NCBI GenBank assembly: GCA_040901705.1
Contig: JBBDYI010000170.1
Span: forward strand, 1-26,188
Length of the DNA: 26,188 bases
Direction: 5' to 3'
Origin: PLA5 sp040901705
GTDB taxonomy: Bacteria; Planctomycetota; Planctomycetia; Pirellulales; PLA5
The notes under the pieces were generated by a model. It ran no database searches. It saw nothing but the letters and a program-made list of their open reading frames with translations, and was not told the DNA's origin. The position numbers and the translations under genes are program-made. Shown here in pieces: positions 8,468-15,689 of the stretch. The number at the start of each line of letters is the position of its first letter. Positions within the stretch are counted from its first letter, which is position 1.

Positions 8468-9544
8468 ATGTCGCAACGCAAATCCGCGCTTTGGAAAACC
8501 GTCTGGACGTTGCTCGTCGCCGCCGCTTCGCTGGCTGGTGGCTCGACGGTTTATGCTGAACCGCCCATTGCGGAACTACCTTCGGCGCGGAAAGCGGCGA
8601 CCGCAGACCCTAACGATCCGAACCTGACGCCGACCACGCCTCGTCAACAGGACAAAGACGACAAAACAGACGACCGCGCAGACAAGTCCGCACCGGCGCC
8701 GAAAACGGCCGAACAACGCGCCGCCGAGAAGAAGGCCGCCGAAAAGTTCCTCCGCATCGTCCGCGACGCCGACGGCGAACCGCAATCGATGCAGACGTCG
8801 ATCGTCAGCTACAAGCCCAAGGACGGCGATCGCAAGGGACTCGTGGTCGATTTGATCGGTGCGGTCCACGTCGGTGACGGGGCGTATTACGACAAGCTCA
8901 ACAAAGCATTCACCGAGTACGACGTCGTGCTCTACGAGTTGGTCGCACCGGAAGGAACCAAAATACCCAAGGGCGGCCGCACCGAAGGCAGCGGGCATCC
9001 GGTGAGCGCGATCCAGCAGGGCCTCAAGAACATTCTCGACCTCGAATTCCAACTCGAAAAAGTCGACTACACCAAGAAGAACTTCGTCCACGCCGACATG
9101 TCGCCGGAAGAGTTCGCCAAGAGCATGGACGACCGCGGCGAGAGCTTCTTGAAGATGTTCTTTCAAATGATGGGCGCGTCGATCGCCCAGCAAGCCGGCA
9201 AAAAGGGGAACGCCTCGGACGCGGAGATTCTACTGGCTCTGCTGTCGCCGGACCGGTCGTTCAAGCTCAAGCGGGTGATGGCCCAACAGTTCGAAAATCT
9301 CGGCGGTTCGATGAACGCCCTAGAAGGCCCGAAAGGCTCGACGATCATCAGCGAGCGCAATCGCAAGGCGCTGGAAGTGCTCAAGAAGGAGATCGACGGC
9401 GGCAAGAAGAAGATCGCCATTTTCTACGGAGCGGGCCATTTGCCGGACATGGAAACGCGGCTGGCCCAGGACTTCCAGCTAAATCCCGGCGAAGTGAAAT
9501 GGATCGACGCGTGGGATTTGCGGCAGAAAAAATCGGGCCGCTAG
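8468..9544 (+). CDS. Secreted TraB/GumN (Tiki-like) family protein
   Basis: 358-aa exported protein. A signal peptide (KTVWTLLVAAASLAGGSTVYA, cleavage near residue 30) is followed by a charged, disordered Asp/Lys/Pro/Ala-rich stretch to about residue 90. The conserved domain (about 95-350) has two GxxH motifs, GAVH (His134) and GAGH (His324), and Glu157 in VVLYELV. This is the signature of the TraB/GumN/Tiki superfamily, members of which have been described as metal-dependent proteases. The in-frame ATG at 8363 would bury the signal peptide behind a basic extension, so 8468 is preferred although no clear Shine-Dalgarno precedes it. It converges on the aminotransferase gene, with a palindrome between the two stops. 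Catalytic activity and substrate are not shown. Confidence 0.75.
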   Translation: MSQRKSALWKTVWTLLVAAASLAGGSTVYAEPPIAELPSARKAATADPNDPNLTPTTPRQQDKDDKTDDRADKSAPAPKTAEQRAAEKKAAEKFLRIVRDADGEPQSMQTSIVSYKPKDGDRKGLVVDLIGAVHVGDGAYYDKLNKAFTEYDVVLYELVAPEGTKIPKGGRTEGSGHPVSAIQQGLKNILDLEFQLEKVDYTKKNFVHADMSPEEFAKSMDDRGESFLKMFFQMMGASIAQQAGKKGNASDAEILLALLSPDRSFKLKRVMAQQFENLGGSMNALEGPKGSTIISERNRKALEVLKKEIDGGKKKIAIFYGAGHLPDMETRLAQDFQLNPGEVKWIDAWDLRQKKSGR

Positions 9545-9548
9545 CATT

Positions 9549-9576
9549 TTGCCCCCGGTGAATACACCGGGGGCAA
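9549..9576. repeat. GC-rich palindromic element, copy 1 (likely bidirectional terminator)
   Basis: Perfect 12-bp arms (TTGCCCCCGGTG and its complement) around an AATA loop. It sits 4 nt after the TraB-like stop and 5 nt before the aminotransferase stop, so it may terminate both convergent genes. Copies 2 and 3 lie upstream of the aminotransferase. Confidence 0.85.
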
Positions 9577-9581
9577 TCCGC

Positions 9582-10697
9582 TCAACATGTCACGGCGGAA
9601 CGAATCGCCAACCCAACTCGATCTACTTCCTCCGTCGTTTCGAGCAAAACGGGATGATGCAGCACCACCGTCGCCGCCGCGGCTAGTTGGCTGTGTTCTA
9701 AACTCGTCGCCTGCCTACATCGCCGCGATCCGCGCGTCGAGAACCCGCGGAATCCGGCATCAATGGCCAAACCCTCGCGCTGCACCCCAGCGATGAACCG
9801 CTCGCGCGCCGCGTGCGTCGATTCGTCGTTGGTTACCGCCGCCACGCGCCACGCGATCTTGTAAAATGCCGGTTCGTCGGGCGGTTCGTTGATTCGCACC
9901 GGCGCCAGCGACCTCACATCGGCAAGCTGTGCGAGCAATTGTCTGGCCCGTTCGCGGCGAATGGCGTTTCGGTCATCGAGCTTGGCGAGTTGCGGCACAA
10001 GGACGGCCGCTTGTAGCTCCGAAAGCGCAAACGCATCGTTGCCGCGCTCGGCGAAAACTTTGATCCGCTGCTGCACTTCCGCCGAGCGCGTAAGAACCGC
10101 CCCGCCGCGTCCGGCCGTCAGCAGCTTGCTGCCACCGAAGCTCAGCACGCCGGCGTCGCCCCAAGTGCCCGCGCGGCGACCGTCGACGATCGCGCCGGGC
10201 GCTTGGCAAGCATCCTCGACGACCGCCAGTCCACGCGCCGCGGCGATTTCCATCAGCCGCCGCATCGGCACCAGCCCGCCGTGCAAATGCGACACGATAA
10301 CCGCCCGCGTTTCGGGTCCGATCGCCGCATCGATTTTACCGATATCCATGCACCACGTGGCGGGGTCGATATCGACGAGCGCCGGCCGCGCTCCGACCGC
10401 TTCGATGGCCCGAAAATTGCCCGCGAAGTCATATCCGGCAAGCAGAACCTCGTCGCCGGGTCCGATCTTCAAGCCGCGCAGGGCCAACTCGACGGCAACC
10501 GTGCCGCTGCAGCAAAGCGTGACGTGGTCGACCGCGTGGTATTCGGTCAGGGCCGCGGCGAGCTGCTGGCAGTTCGGCCCGTGGTATCGCCCCCAACTTC
10601 CATCGGCATACGCGGCCTCGAGCGCCGCGAGCACGTCGTCGTCGGCCAGCGGCCAGCTCGCAGGGCCGGCGGGAAACGAGGATTCATTCGGCGTCAT
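9582..10697 (-). CDS. DegT/DnrJ/EryC1/StrS family PLP-dependent aminotransferase
   Basis: 371-aa cytoplasmic fold-type I PLP enzyme. This family usually transaminates nucleotide-linked keto-sugars for surface polysaccharides or glycosylation. Visible landmarks are the CSGTVAVELAL phosphate-binding region (about 62-72), Asp162 in VVEDACQAPGA that pairs with the pyridine nitrogen, and Lys191 in SFGGSKLLTAGRGG, the expected Schiff-base lysine. The longer frame from 10733 is translated palindrome, so the ATG at 10697 (MTPNESSFPAGPASW) is chosen. It lies downstream of the sulfotransferase on the same strand, but 183 nt with two palindromes separate them. A joint role in decorating a surface glycan is plausible but inferred. 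The sugar substrate is unknown. Confidence 0.88.
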   Translation of the reverse strand: MTPNESSFPAGPASWPLADDDVLAALEAAYADGSWGRYHGPNCQQLAAALTEYHAVDHVTLCCSGTVAVELALRGLKIGPGDEVLLAGYDFAGNFRAIEAVGARPALVDIDPATWCMDIGKIDAAIGPETRAVIVSHLHGGLVPMRRLMEIAAARGLAVVEDACQAPGAIVDGRRAGTWGDAGVLSFGGSKLLTAGRGGAVLTRSAEVQQRIKVFAERGNDAFALSELQAAVLVPQLAKLDDRNAIRRERARQLLAQLADVRSLAPVRINEPPDEPAFYKIAWRVAAVTNDESTHAARERFIAGVQREGLAIDAGFRGFSTRGSRRCRQATSLEHSQLAAAATVVLHHPVLLETTEEVDRVGLAIRSAVTC

Positions 10698-10716
10698 AAC
10701 GTCAAGTCTACATTTA

Positions 10717-10740
10717 GCCCCCGGTGAATACACCGGGGGC
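10717..10740. repeat. GC-rich palindromic element, copy 2
   Basis: 10-bp arms GCCCCCGGTG and complement around AATA, preceded by TTTA. It lies 19 nt upstream of the aminotransferase ATG and is in the same orientation as copy 1. Copy 3 faces it 105 nt away, giving a REP-doublet-like arrangement. Confidence 0.85.
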
Positions 10741-10845
10741 GATCGACGCGACGTCGGGAGAAACCGGCCGCGTCGCCGAACGAATCGCCACCGACGCGAA
10801 GAGCGCTCGCCGCCACGTCGCGAGAAAGAAATGGTTGATCACATT

Positions 10846-10869
10846 GCCCCCGGTGTATTCACCGGGGGC
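10846..10869. repeat. GC-rich palindromic element, copy 3 (inverted relative to copy 2)
   Basis: Same arms with a TATT loop, so inverted relative to copies 1 and 2. The flank after the element reads TAAA, the complement of the TTTA flanking copy 2. It lies 11 nt after the sulfotransferase stop and could act as its terminator. Confidence 0.85.
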
Positions 10870-10880
10870 TAAATGGGCCA

Positions 10881-11690
10881 TCATGCCGCGCGATGCCGAC
10901 GACGATCGTACCAATCGAGCACTTCGGCGAACTTCACGTCGAGCCACGCGATCGTGTCGGCCTTGAGCTTGCGGGCGTGGTCGCCGGGTTGGACTTGCCG
11001 CACGTGAGCCGCGGGATTCTCGGCTTTGACCGCGAAATCGCTCGGCGAAATGAGTCGCCGTCGCCGCCATCGCGACAGCCGCACGTCGAGGTAGCCGAGC
11101 AACTCGTCGAGCCAGGCACGCGGCGAAGTGACCAATCGCTCGTAGGTCGTCAAATGCGCCTCGTAGCGACCGGCCAACCGAAAGTATGCCCGATATCGCG
11201 GCAAAAACGTATCCGCCTCGCGGCGCACGTACTCGTTGATGTCGACGTGCCGCGCTTCGTCGCGAAGTGAGAGGAACTTGCTGCGGCCGTCGCCGCGCGG
11301 CGTGCGGTGGCTGAACGCCGTCGAGTAATAGAGCGACGTGAGCACATCGCGGGGGTCGCGGACGACGACTACTAGCTTGTGCTCGGAAAAGTCGGGCCAT
11401 TCGCGCGGCACATCGAAGGCGTCGTCGAGGCTGCGGAACGGGCCATAGAAATAGCCGCGCGGGCGGACTTCGAACGGTTGCGGCCGGGCCGAATCGAAGA
11501 AGTATCCGTCCATGTCCAACGGCGCGAGGCCGGTCCAGCGAGCCAGCTTGTGCAGCCTGGCCCGCAAGTAGACCGAAGCGCACTTGTGCAGCGTAAAATG
11601 CAGCGTGCTAGGCCGATCGCTCGCCGGCGGAAGTTCGCCGGCTAGATAACGGGCCTCGTTTGCCGCCGTTCGTCGCCTCCACAAGCGCAT
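10881..11690 (-). CDS. Sulfotransferase domain protein
   Basis: 269-aa PAPS-dependent sulfotransferase that would transfer sulfate to a hydroxyl or amine of a carbohydrate or small molecule. The 5'-phosphosulfate-binding segment is seen as FTLHKCASVYLR (residues 32-43) and the 3'-phosphate-binding segment as VVRDPRDVLTSLYYS (109-123). The C-terminal part (PGDHARKLKADTIAWLDVKF) is typical of the family's end. GGGGGA immediately before the ATG at 11690 supports the start. The N-terminus is basic without a clear signal peptide. The aminotransferase gene follows on the same strand. Planctomycetes hold many sulfotransferases and sulfatases; the acceptor here is unknown. Confidence 0.85.
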   Translation of the reverse strand: MRLWRRRTAANEARYLAGELPPASDRPSTLHFTLHKCASVYLRARLHKLARWTGLAPLDMDGYFFDSARPQPFEVRPRGYFYGPFRSLDDAFDVPREWPDFSEHKLVVVVRDPRDVLTSLYYSTAFSHRTPRGDGRSKFLSLRDEARHVDINEYVRREADTFLPRYRAYFRLAGRYEAHLTTYERLVTSPRAWLDELLGYLDVRLSRWRRRRLISPSDFAVKAENPAAHVRQVQPGDHARKLKADTIAWLDVKFAEVLDWYDRRRHRAA

Positions 11691-12080
11691 AGCATCCCCC
11701 GCTGACTTGGCGCTTCCGCACGACCACCGGCGGAATTGGTGAAACGCGCAGTGCGTTCCCGGCGACCGCCCGGCGCAGCCGTTTGAAGGTTTTGTCGTCC
11801 TATACCACTCGAATGCTGAGTGAAGTCGGCATTGAGATTGGACCTTGCGCGACCGTCAAAGTCCGTCGAGCGGTCGCCTGGACTGCCGCCGAAGAAATAT
11901 CCTGCTCGAAATGGGTCTTCATCGCCTCGCGGTAACACCGCATTCGCGCGGCCAGAGACGTTCGCGCGGCGCATGCGATGCGTCCGCGCTGGGCAGAACA
12001 AGCCGGGCAAGGAAATCACCAGCCGCTCGGCGCTGCCGCCTATGCGGATACCGTCAATGCGACGGCCGAGCGCCGCCGTT
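11691..12080. other. 390-bp gap without a recognisable gene
   Basis: Only Arg- and Ala-rich shadow frames cross this gap between the BBP7 stop and the sulfotransferase start. It probably holds the BBP7 terminator and the sulfotransferase promoter, but no convincing hairpin with a U-tract or paired -35/-10 boxes was found. An 11-bp TACCACTCGAA occurs both here and at the BBP7 stop. Confidence 0.5.
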
Positions 12081-13505
12081 CTACCACTCGAACTCGATGC
12101 CCGCGTCGACCCCTTGCAGCCACGTGCTGCCGCTTTGAAAGTTGGCGGCCGGGCGGGCTTCGCCGGTGAGCGTGCCGCCGTTGAACTGCGTTTCGTTGAT
12201 GACGCGGTCGATCTGATCGCCGGGCCGCAGCACTTCGGTGACGTACAGCATGCGATAGCCCGCGAAGACGCGGAAGTTGTCGTACAGCGAATACTGCACG
12301 CGCAGCGCGGCTTCGGGAATGATCGTGAACTCGTCTTCGCTGTAGTGACCGATGTTCGACGGCTGGGCGAGCAGGCCGCCGGTGGTCGTATTGCTCGCGC
12401 CGCCGCTGCTGATCGTCTGCGACCCATCGATGTCGAGCGTCTGGTGCATGTTGCCGAACGCACACTTGCCCCAGATCTGGAACGTCCAGGCGTCCTCGTA
12501 TACGTTTGCGTCCAAACCGATTTCGCCGCCGTGGAACTGATTCTCCGTGGCGAAGATGTCAGTCCGCTCGTTGAGCACCGCGGGCACCAGATTGAACGGC
12601 GGCGTGAACTGGCGGTCGTGGATGTTCAGTTCTTCGTCGATCCGCATGTAGCGATAGCCGCCGATCAAGTCGAACCGCATGTTGCGTTCGAAATCGGCCC
12701 ACAGCACGTGGCGAAGCATCAGCCCGCCGGATTGATAATCGCTTCGCGTGTCGACGTCGATCGAGCCGTCGAGGTCGACGGTCGCCTGACCGTTGTTGAA
12801 GTTGTCGAAGGCCAGGATGCGCGCGTCCTCGGCATTGGCGAGGAGATCGAAGTAGGGCCGGGCGAGAATGAAGCCGTTGTTTCCCGACGTGAACGTCGAC
12901 GTGGCGTTGAAGTGCGTTTCCTCGGTTTCCGTGGCCAGAAAGTGGCCTTCGAGACTGAGAAACTGGCCATCGACCAGCCACCAGCCGATGCGGACTTCGC
13001 CGCCGTGCCGCCAGTCGCTGCCGAGCTTTTCGTCGCCGATGAGCGTGGTCGCGGCGGGCAATCGGCCGGCAACGGCCTGGGCGGTTCCCGCGGGACTCGT
13101 TGTGGCGAGCACGGGTACGTACATCCCTTTCATCCGCAAACCGACGTAGCCGATTCCGGCGTACCAGCGGTTGGGCTGATGGACCTTGTCCCAGAGTTCG
13201 TCGTCCGTGCCCATCGTGCCGCCGTAGCCGCTGCCATACGGCGAGCAACCGTCGCACGGCGCTCCGAAGCCGGCGGGGCCGTAGCCTTGCGCGCCGCCGT
13301 AGCTTTCCATTCCGCCGTAACCGCCGCCGATCGCCTGCGAAGCCATCATGGCCTGCTGCGGCATCATGGCCTGCTGCGGCATCATGCCCTGTTGGGGCAT
13401 CATGCCTTGTTGCGGCATCATACCCGGCATTTGTTGGGCGACGCCGCTCGACGAACCGGCGACGATCAAGGCCGAAGCCAATGCGATAATGCGTGCGCGT
13501 TTCAC
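12081..13505 (-). CDS. BBP7 family outer membrane beta-barrel protein
   Basis: 474-aa predicted outer-membrane protein of the planctomycete BBP7 (DUF1551-like) family. A signal peptide (RARIIALASALIVAGSSSGVA) is followed by five MMPQQG/A hexapeptides at residues 29-58 and a Gly/Tyr-rich stretch to about 90. The barrel has alternating strands such as GGEVRIGWWLVDG, MRFDLIGGYRYMRID and NFRVFAGYRMLYVTE. It ends in GIEFEW, an aromatic C-terminal residue typical of barrel proteins. The start at 13505 is GTG, with GGAG 8-11 nt upstream. It appears monocistronic. Specific function is unknown; porin-like or structural roles are only guesses. Confidence 0.85.
   Translation of the reverse strand: MKRARIIALASALIVAGSSSGVAQQMPGMMPQQGMMPQQGMMPQQAMMPQQAMMASQAIGGGYGGMESYGGAQGYGPAGFGAPCDGCSPYGSGYGGTMGTDDELWDKVHQPNRWYAGIGYVGLRMKGMYVPVLATTSPAGTAQAVAGRLPAATTLIGDEKLGSDWRHGGEVRIGWWLVDGQFLSLEGHFLATETEETHFNATSTFTSGNNGFILARPYFDLLANAEDARILAFDNFNNGQATVDLDGSIDVDTRSDYQSGGLMLRHVLWADFERNMRFDLIGGYRYMRIDEELNIHDRQFTPPFNLVPAVLNERTDIFATENQFHGGEIGLDANVYEDAWTFQIWGKCAFGNMHQTLDIDGSQTISSGGASNTTTGGLLAQPSNIGHYSEDEFTIIPEAALRVQYSLYDNFRVFAGYRMLYVTEVLRPGDQIDRVINETQFNGGTLTGEARPAANFQSGSTWLQGVDAGIEFEW
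13332..13421 (-). repeat. Five 18-bp repeats encoding MMPQQG/A in the BBP7 protein
   Basis: Codons 29-58 are five hexapeptide units: MMPQQG twice, MMPQQA twice and MMASQA. The near-identical DNA units suggest expansion by slippage. The segment lies right after the signal peptide and before the barrel. Confidence 0.85.
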
Positions 13506-13531
13506 TGCTCGCTCCTCACGTTACACGGCGC

Positions 13532-13567
13532 GGAATGGCAAACTGGACCGGTAATGCCGGTCATTCC
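13532..13567. promoter_or_regulatory. Nested dyad upstream of the BBP7 gene
   Basis: Outer arms GGAATG (13532-13537) and CATTCC (13562-13567) enclose an inner hairpin, GACCGG (13546-13551) and CCGGTC (13557-13562), with a TAATG loop. It lies about 30-60 nt upstream of the GTG start, where an operator or 5' UTR hairpin would be expected. Function is not shown. Confidence 0.35.
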
Positions 13568-14008
13568 TAGTCTATCGGCCGCGCCGCTCGTGCGGATGAT
13601 TCCAATCCCGCCGAATTCAGCGACTTTGACGACCGTAGCGATTCCGCCGCCGTCAAGCTGGGCGAAATAAGAAAGCCCGCGAATGCCGCCATCCACTCGC
13701 CGGCGATGATTCCGTTTGTACCGGCCATCCGCGCCGGGCATAGACGCTGGACTTTGCGGCTCGGCGAAGATCGTCCCAATGTGCCCGGCGATACGACTGG
13801 CGAGGCAATGCGGCCGCGCGACGGAAACGTGCTCTCGGCCGCGGGCGGCTGCCGAAAGTTCATAAACGTCGGACGTTTCGGCAGAAGTGGATGCGCCACG
13901 AACCGCAGCGTCGCTCGCACAACACGATTCACTTGTTGCCGCTAGATTCCTACCCCGACTCGCAAATCATCCGCTCGCCCGTTTACCGATTTGAACGCCA
14001 AGTCTGCT
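13568..14008. other. Divergent intergenic region without a recognisable gene
   Basis: This stretch separates the BBP7 gene (minus) from the RHH-protease operon (plus). A 121-aa minus-strand frame covers most of it, but its composition is Ser/Ala/Arg-rich and no family is recognised. It should contain the operon promoter, yet no clear -35/-10 pair was found. Confidence 0.5.
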
Positions 14009-14260
14009 ATGCCCGAATCCAATTTCTCGCCGCGTCCCGCGAAAGTTCGCGCCACGCTGTATCTGTCGGCGGACTTGCTCAACGAGGCCCGCAACGCCGC
14101 GGTCTTTCTCGCCGGCTATCCCGTGCGGTTGACGCTCACCAAGCTGGCCGAGGAAGCCCTCCGCGAGCGGCTCGAACAATTGAAGCGGCAACACAACGGC
14201 GGCCAGGAATTCCCACAGCGCGACGACGACTTGCGCGGAGGGCGACCGATCGCCGCATGA
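14009..14260 (+). CDS. Ribbon-helix-helix (CopG/ParD-like) protein
   Basis: 83-aa protein. Residues about 9-46 (AKVRATLYLSADLLNEARNA through TLTKLAEEALRERLEQLK) match the RHH pattern: a short beta strand that pairs to grip the DNA major groove, then two helices. It is likely a small DNA-binding regulator, possibly of its own operon. The ATG at 14009 is preferred over a TTG at 13991; neither has a good Shine-Dalgarno. The stop overlaps the next start in ATGA (14257-14260). No toxin of a known ParE, RelE or HicA type follows, which argues against a simple toxin-antitoxin pair. The basic tail ends DDDLRGGRPIAA. Confidence 0.7.
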   Translation: MPESNFSPRPAKVRATLYLSADLLNEARNAAVFLAGYPVRLTLTKLAEEALRERLEQLKRQHNGGQEFPQRDDDLRGGRPIAA

Positions 14261-14421
14261 ACGCCCAACACCAACATCAACCGGAACCGACCGAAGCTGC
14301 GGCGACGCTCGCCAGAGAGCGCGACGCGGAACGCCAGCACCTTCGCCAACAACTCGTGCGGCTGATCGCCGAGCGCGAAGTGGCAAAGCACACTGCCAAG
14401 AGGGTAATGCGCGACACATGA
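14257..14421 (+). CDS. 54-aa putative coiled-coil protein, middle gene of the operon
   Basis: Small hydrophilic protein with a His/Gln-rich start and then a highly charged helix (ATLARERDAERQHLRQQLV through EREVAKHTAKRV), a likely short coiled coil. No family recognised and no signal peptide. Both ends are fused to neighbours by ATGA overlaps (14257-14260 and 14418-14421), strong evidence that it is translated and coupled to the RHH gene before it and the protease after it. It may act as a small partner or cytoplasmic adaptor; this is inference. Confidence 0.6.
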   Translation: MNAQHQHQPEPTEAAATLARERDAERQHLRQQLVRLIAEREVAKHTAKRVMRDT

Positions 14422-15689
14422 ATCGCAGTCCCGCCAAGCGACCGATTGCCGCAGGACTGACCGCGTCGCTCATCGCCGCGCTGGTCATCGTGTACACGGC
14501 GCGCGTTGCGACGGCGGACTTGTCGTCGACGCCCATCGCGCCGCCAACGTTCGCGGTCAGCGGAATCGCTCCGGCGGCAATCGCGCTAAATGCCGCGGCG
14601 GGCGTATCCCAACAACCGCACCCCGCCGTCGCCCGGATCATCGTCCCCGATCGCGATGGAACGTCCTACGGCAGCGGCACGCTCGTCGATATCACCGAGT
14701 CGCAAGGTCTGGTGATCACGAACTGGCACGTCGTCGAAAGCCAGGCCGGGCCGATCACGGTCGTGTTTCCCGACGGTTTCCGATCGCAGGCGACCGTGCT
14801 CAAACACGATCCGACGTGGGATCTGGCCGCGCTGTCGATCTGGAAGCCGAACGTCGCGCCGGTGCCGATCGCCCCCGCACGGGCGAAACCCGGCGATGCG
14901 TTGGCCATCGCCGGATATGGCAGCGGCAATTATCGCATGGCCGCCGGACGCTGCACGCAGTACGTCGCGCCCGGTCCTCGGCAACCGTTCGAGATGGTCG
15001 AGGTGTCGGCCGCCGCGCGGCAAGGCGATTCGGGCGGTCCGATTCTCAACGGCCGCGGCGAACTGGCCGGCGTCCTATTCGGCGAAGGAGACGGCAAGAC
15101 AGCCGGCAGCGACGCTCTCCGCGTCGCGCAATTCCTCGCGCCGATTCGCGGCATGCAAAGCACGCAACTTGCCAGATTGACGGTGGATCGCCGCGACGGC
15201 ACGAATTCCCCGGACGCCTGGCAAGCCGCCGACGATTCGCCGCCCGCGTTTGCGTCGAATTCGCCCGACTCGACCACCGGACAGCAAGTGCCGGCCGATC
15301 CGTTCGCCAATCGAATCGCGCCGAGTAATCAATCGCCGAGCGTGCCGTACACGCCGAACGCTGCGGCGCATCAAGCCGCCGGCGGCTGGTCCTGGCCCAT
15401 CGCCGCTCCGCAGCCCAACGCACCCATATCGTCGCCGCCAACGTCGTCGCCAGCGGCCAACGCAACGGCGCAACTGCCGACGGTCGACGGCCGCCCCTCG
15501 TATCCACCGCCGGCCAGCACCGCGACGCCGGCAATTCCGCCCGCCGCCAGCGCCGACGAATCCGCCGCGGGCCAGAAGATTCAGAATCTATTGGGTGACA
15601 CACGATTCGAGCAGGCCAAATCGATCCTGGCCATCATCGGCATCATCGCCATCGTGGTCACATTCTCCAAGGCGTTTGCGAAATCCTAA
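14418..15689 (+). CDS. Membrane-anchored trypsin-like serine protease
   Basis: 423-aa protease. It starts with a basic segment and a hydrophobic helix (AAGLTASLIAALVIVYTA, about 11-28), a signal or anchor. The trypsin-like domain (about 70-240) has the triad His104 in ITNWHVV, Asp135 in DPTWDLAAL and Ser205 in QGDSGGP. A Pro/Ser/Ala-rich linker (about 255-390) follows, then a C-terminal transmembrane helix (SILAIIGIIAIVVTFSKAF, about 400-418). No PDZ domain is seen, unlike DegP/HtrA. The ATG overlaps the previous stop in ATGA. Its stop overlaps the convergent FtsQ-like stop in CTAA. It probably cleaves periplasmic or surface proteins; the substrate is unknown. Confidence 0.87.
   Translation: MNRSPAKRPIAAGLTASLIAALVIVYTARVATADLSSTPIAPPTFAVSGIAPAAIALNAAAGVSQQPHPAVARIIVPDRDGTSYGSGTLVDITESQGLVITNWHVVESQAGPITVVFPDGFRSQATVLKHDPTWDLAALSIWKPNVAPVPIAPARAKPGDALAIAGYGSGNYRMAAGRCTQYVAPGPRQPFEMVEVSAAARQGDSGGPILNGRGELAGVLFGEGDGKTAGSDALRVAQFLAPIRGMQSTQLARLTVDRRDGTNSPDAWQAADDSPPAFASNSPDSTTGQQVPADPFANRIAPSNQSPSVPYTPNAAAHQAAGGWSWPIAAPQPNAPISSPPTSSPAANATAQLPTVDGRPSYPPPASTATPAIPPAASADESAAGQKIQNLLGDTRFEQAKSILAIIGIIAIVVTFSKAFAKS

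Noticed and set aside
9585..10795. Shared TGGCGATTCGTTC between the aminotransferase 3' end and the spacer of palindromes 2 and 3
   Set aside because: Only 13 bp match and the flanks diverge; this is not enough to claim a gene-end duplication.
10714..11583. 289-codon minus-strand frame ending in LAPGEYTGG-type peptides
   Set aside because: It is out of frame with the sulfotransferase and its end is translated palindrome sequence.
11800..12090. TACCACTCGAA repeated near 11803 and at the BBP7 stop, suggesting a second BBP7 remnant
   Set aside because: No further BBP7-like sequence was found in the gap in any frame.
11820..13670. 616-codon plus-strand frame antisense to the BBP7 gene
   Set aside because: The frame exists because of high GC3 on the opposite strand; the minus-strand product has a signal peptide and family motifs.
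13567..13932. 121-codon minus-strand frame upstream of the BBP7 gene
   Set aside because: No recognised motifs, biased Ser/Ala/Arg composition and no ribosome binding site.
14009..14421. Toxin-antitoxin interpretation of the RHH gene and its small partner
   Set aside because: The 54-aa protein is a charged helix without features of known toxins, and the operon continues into a protease.
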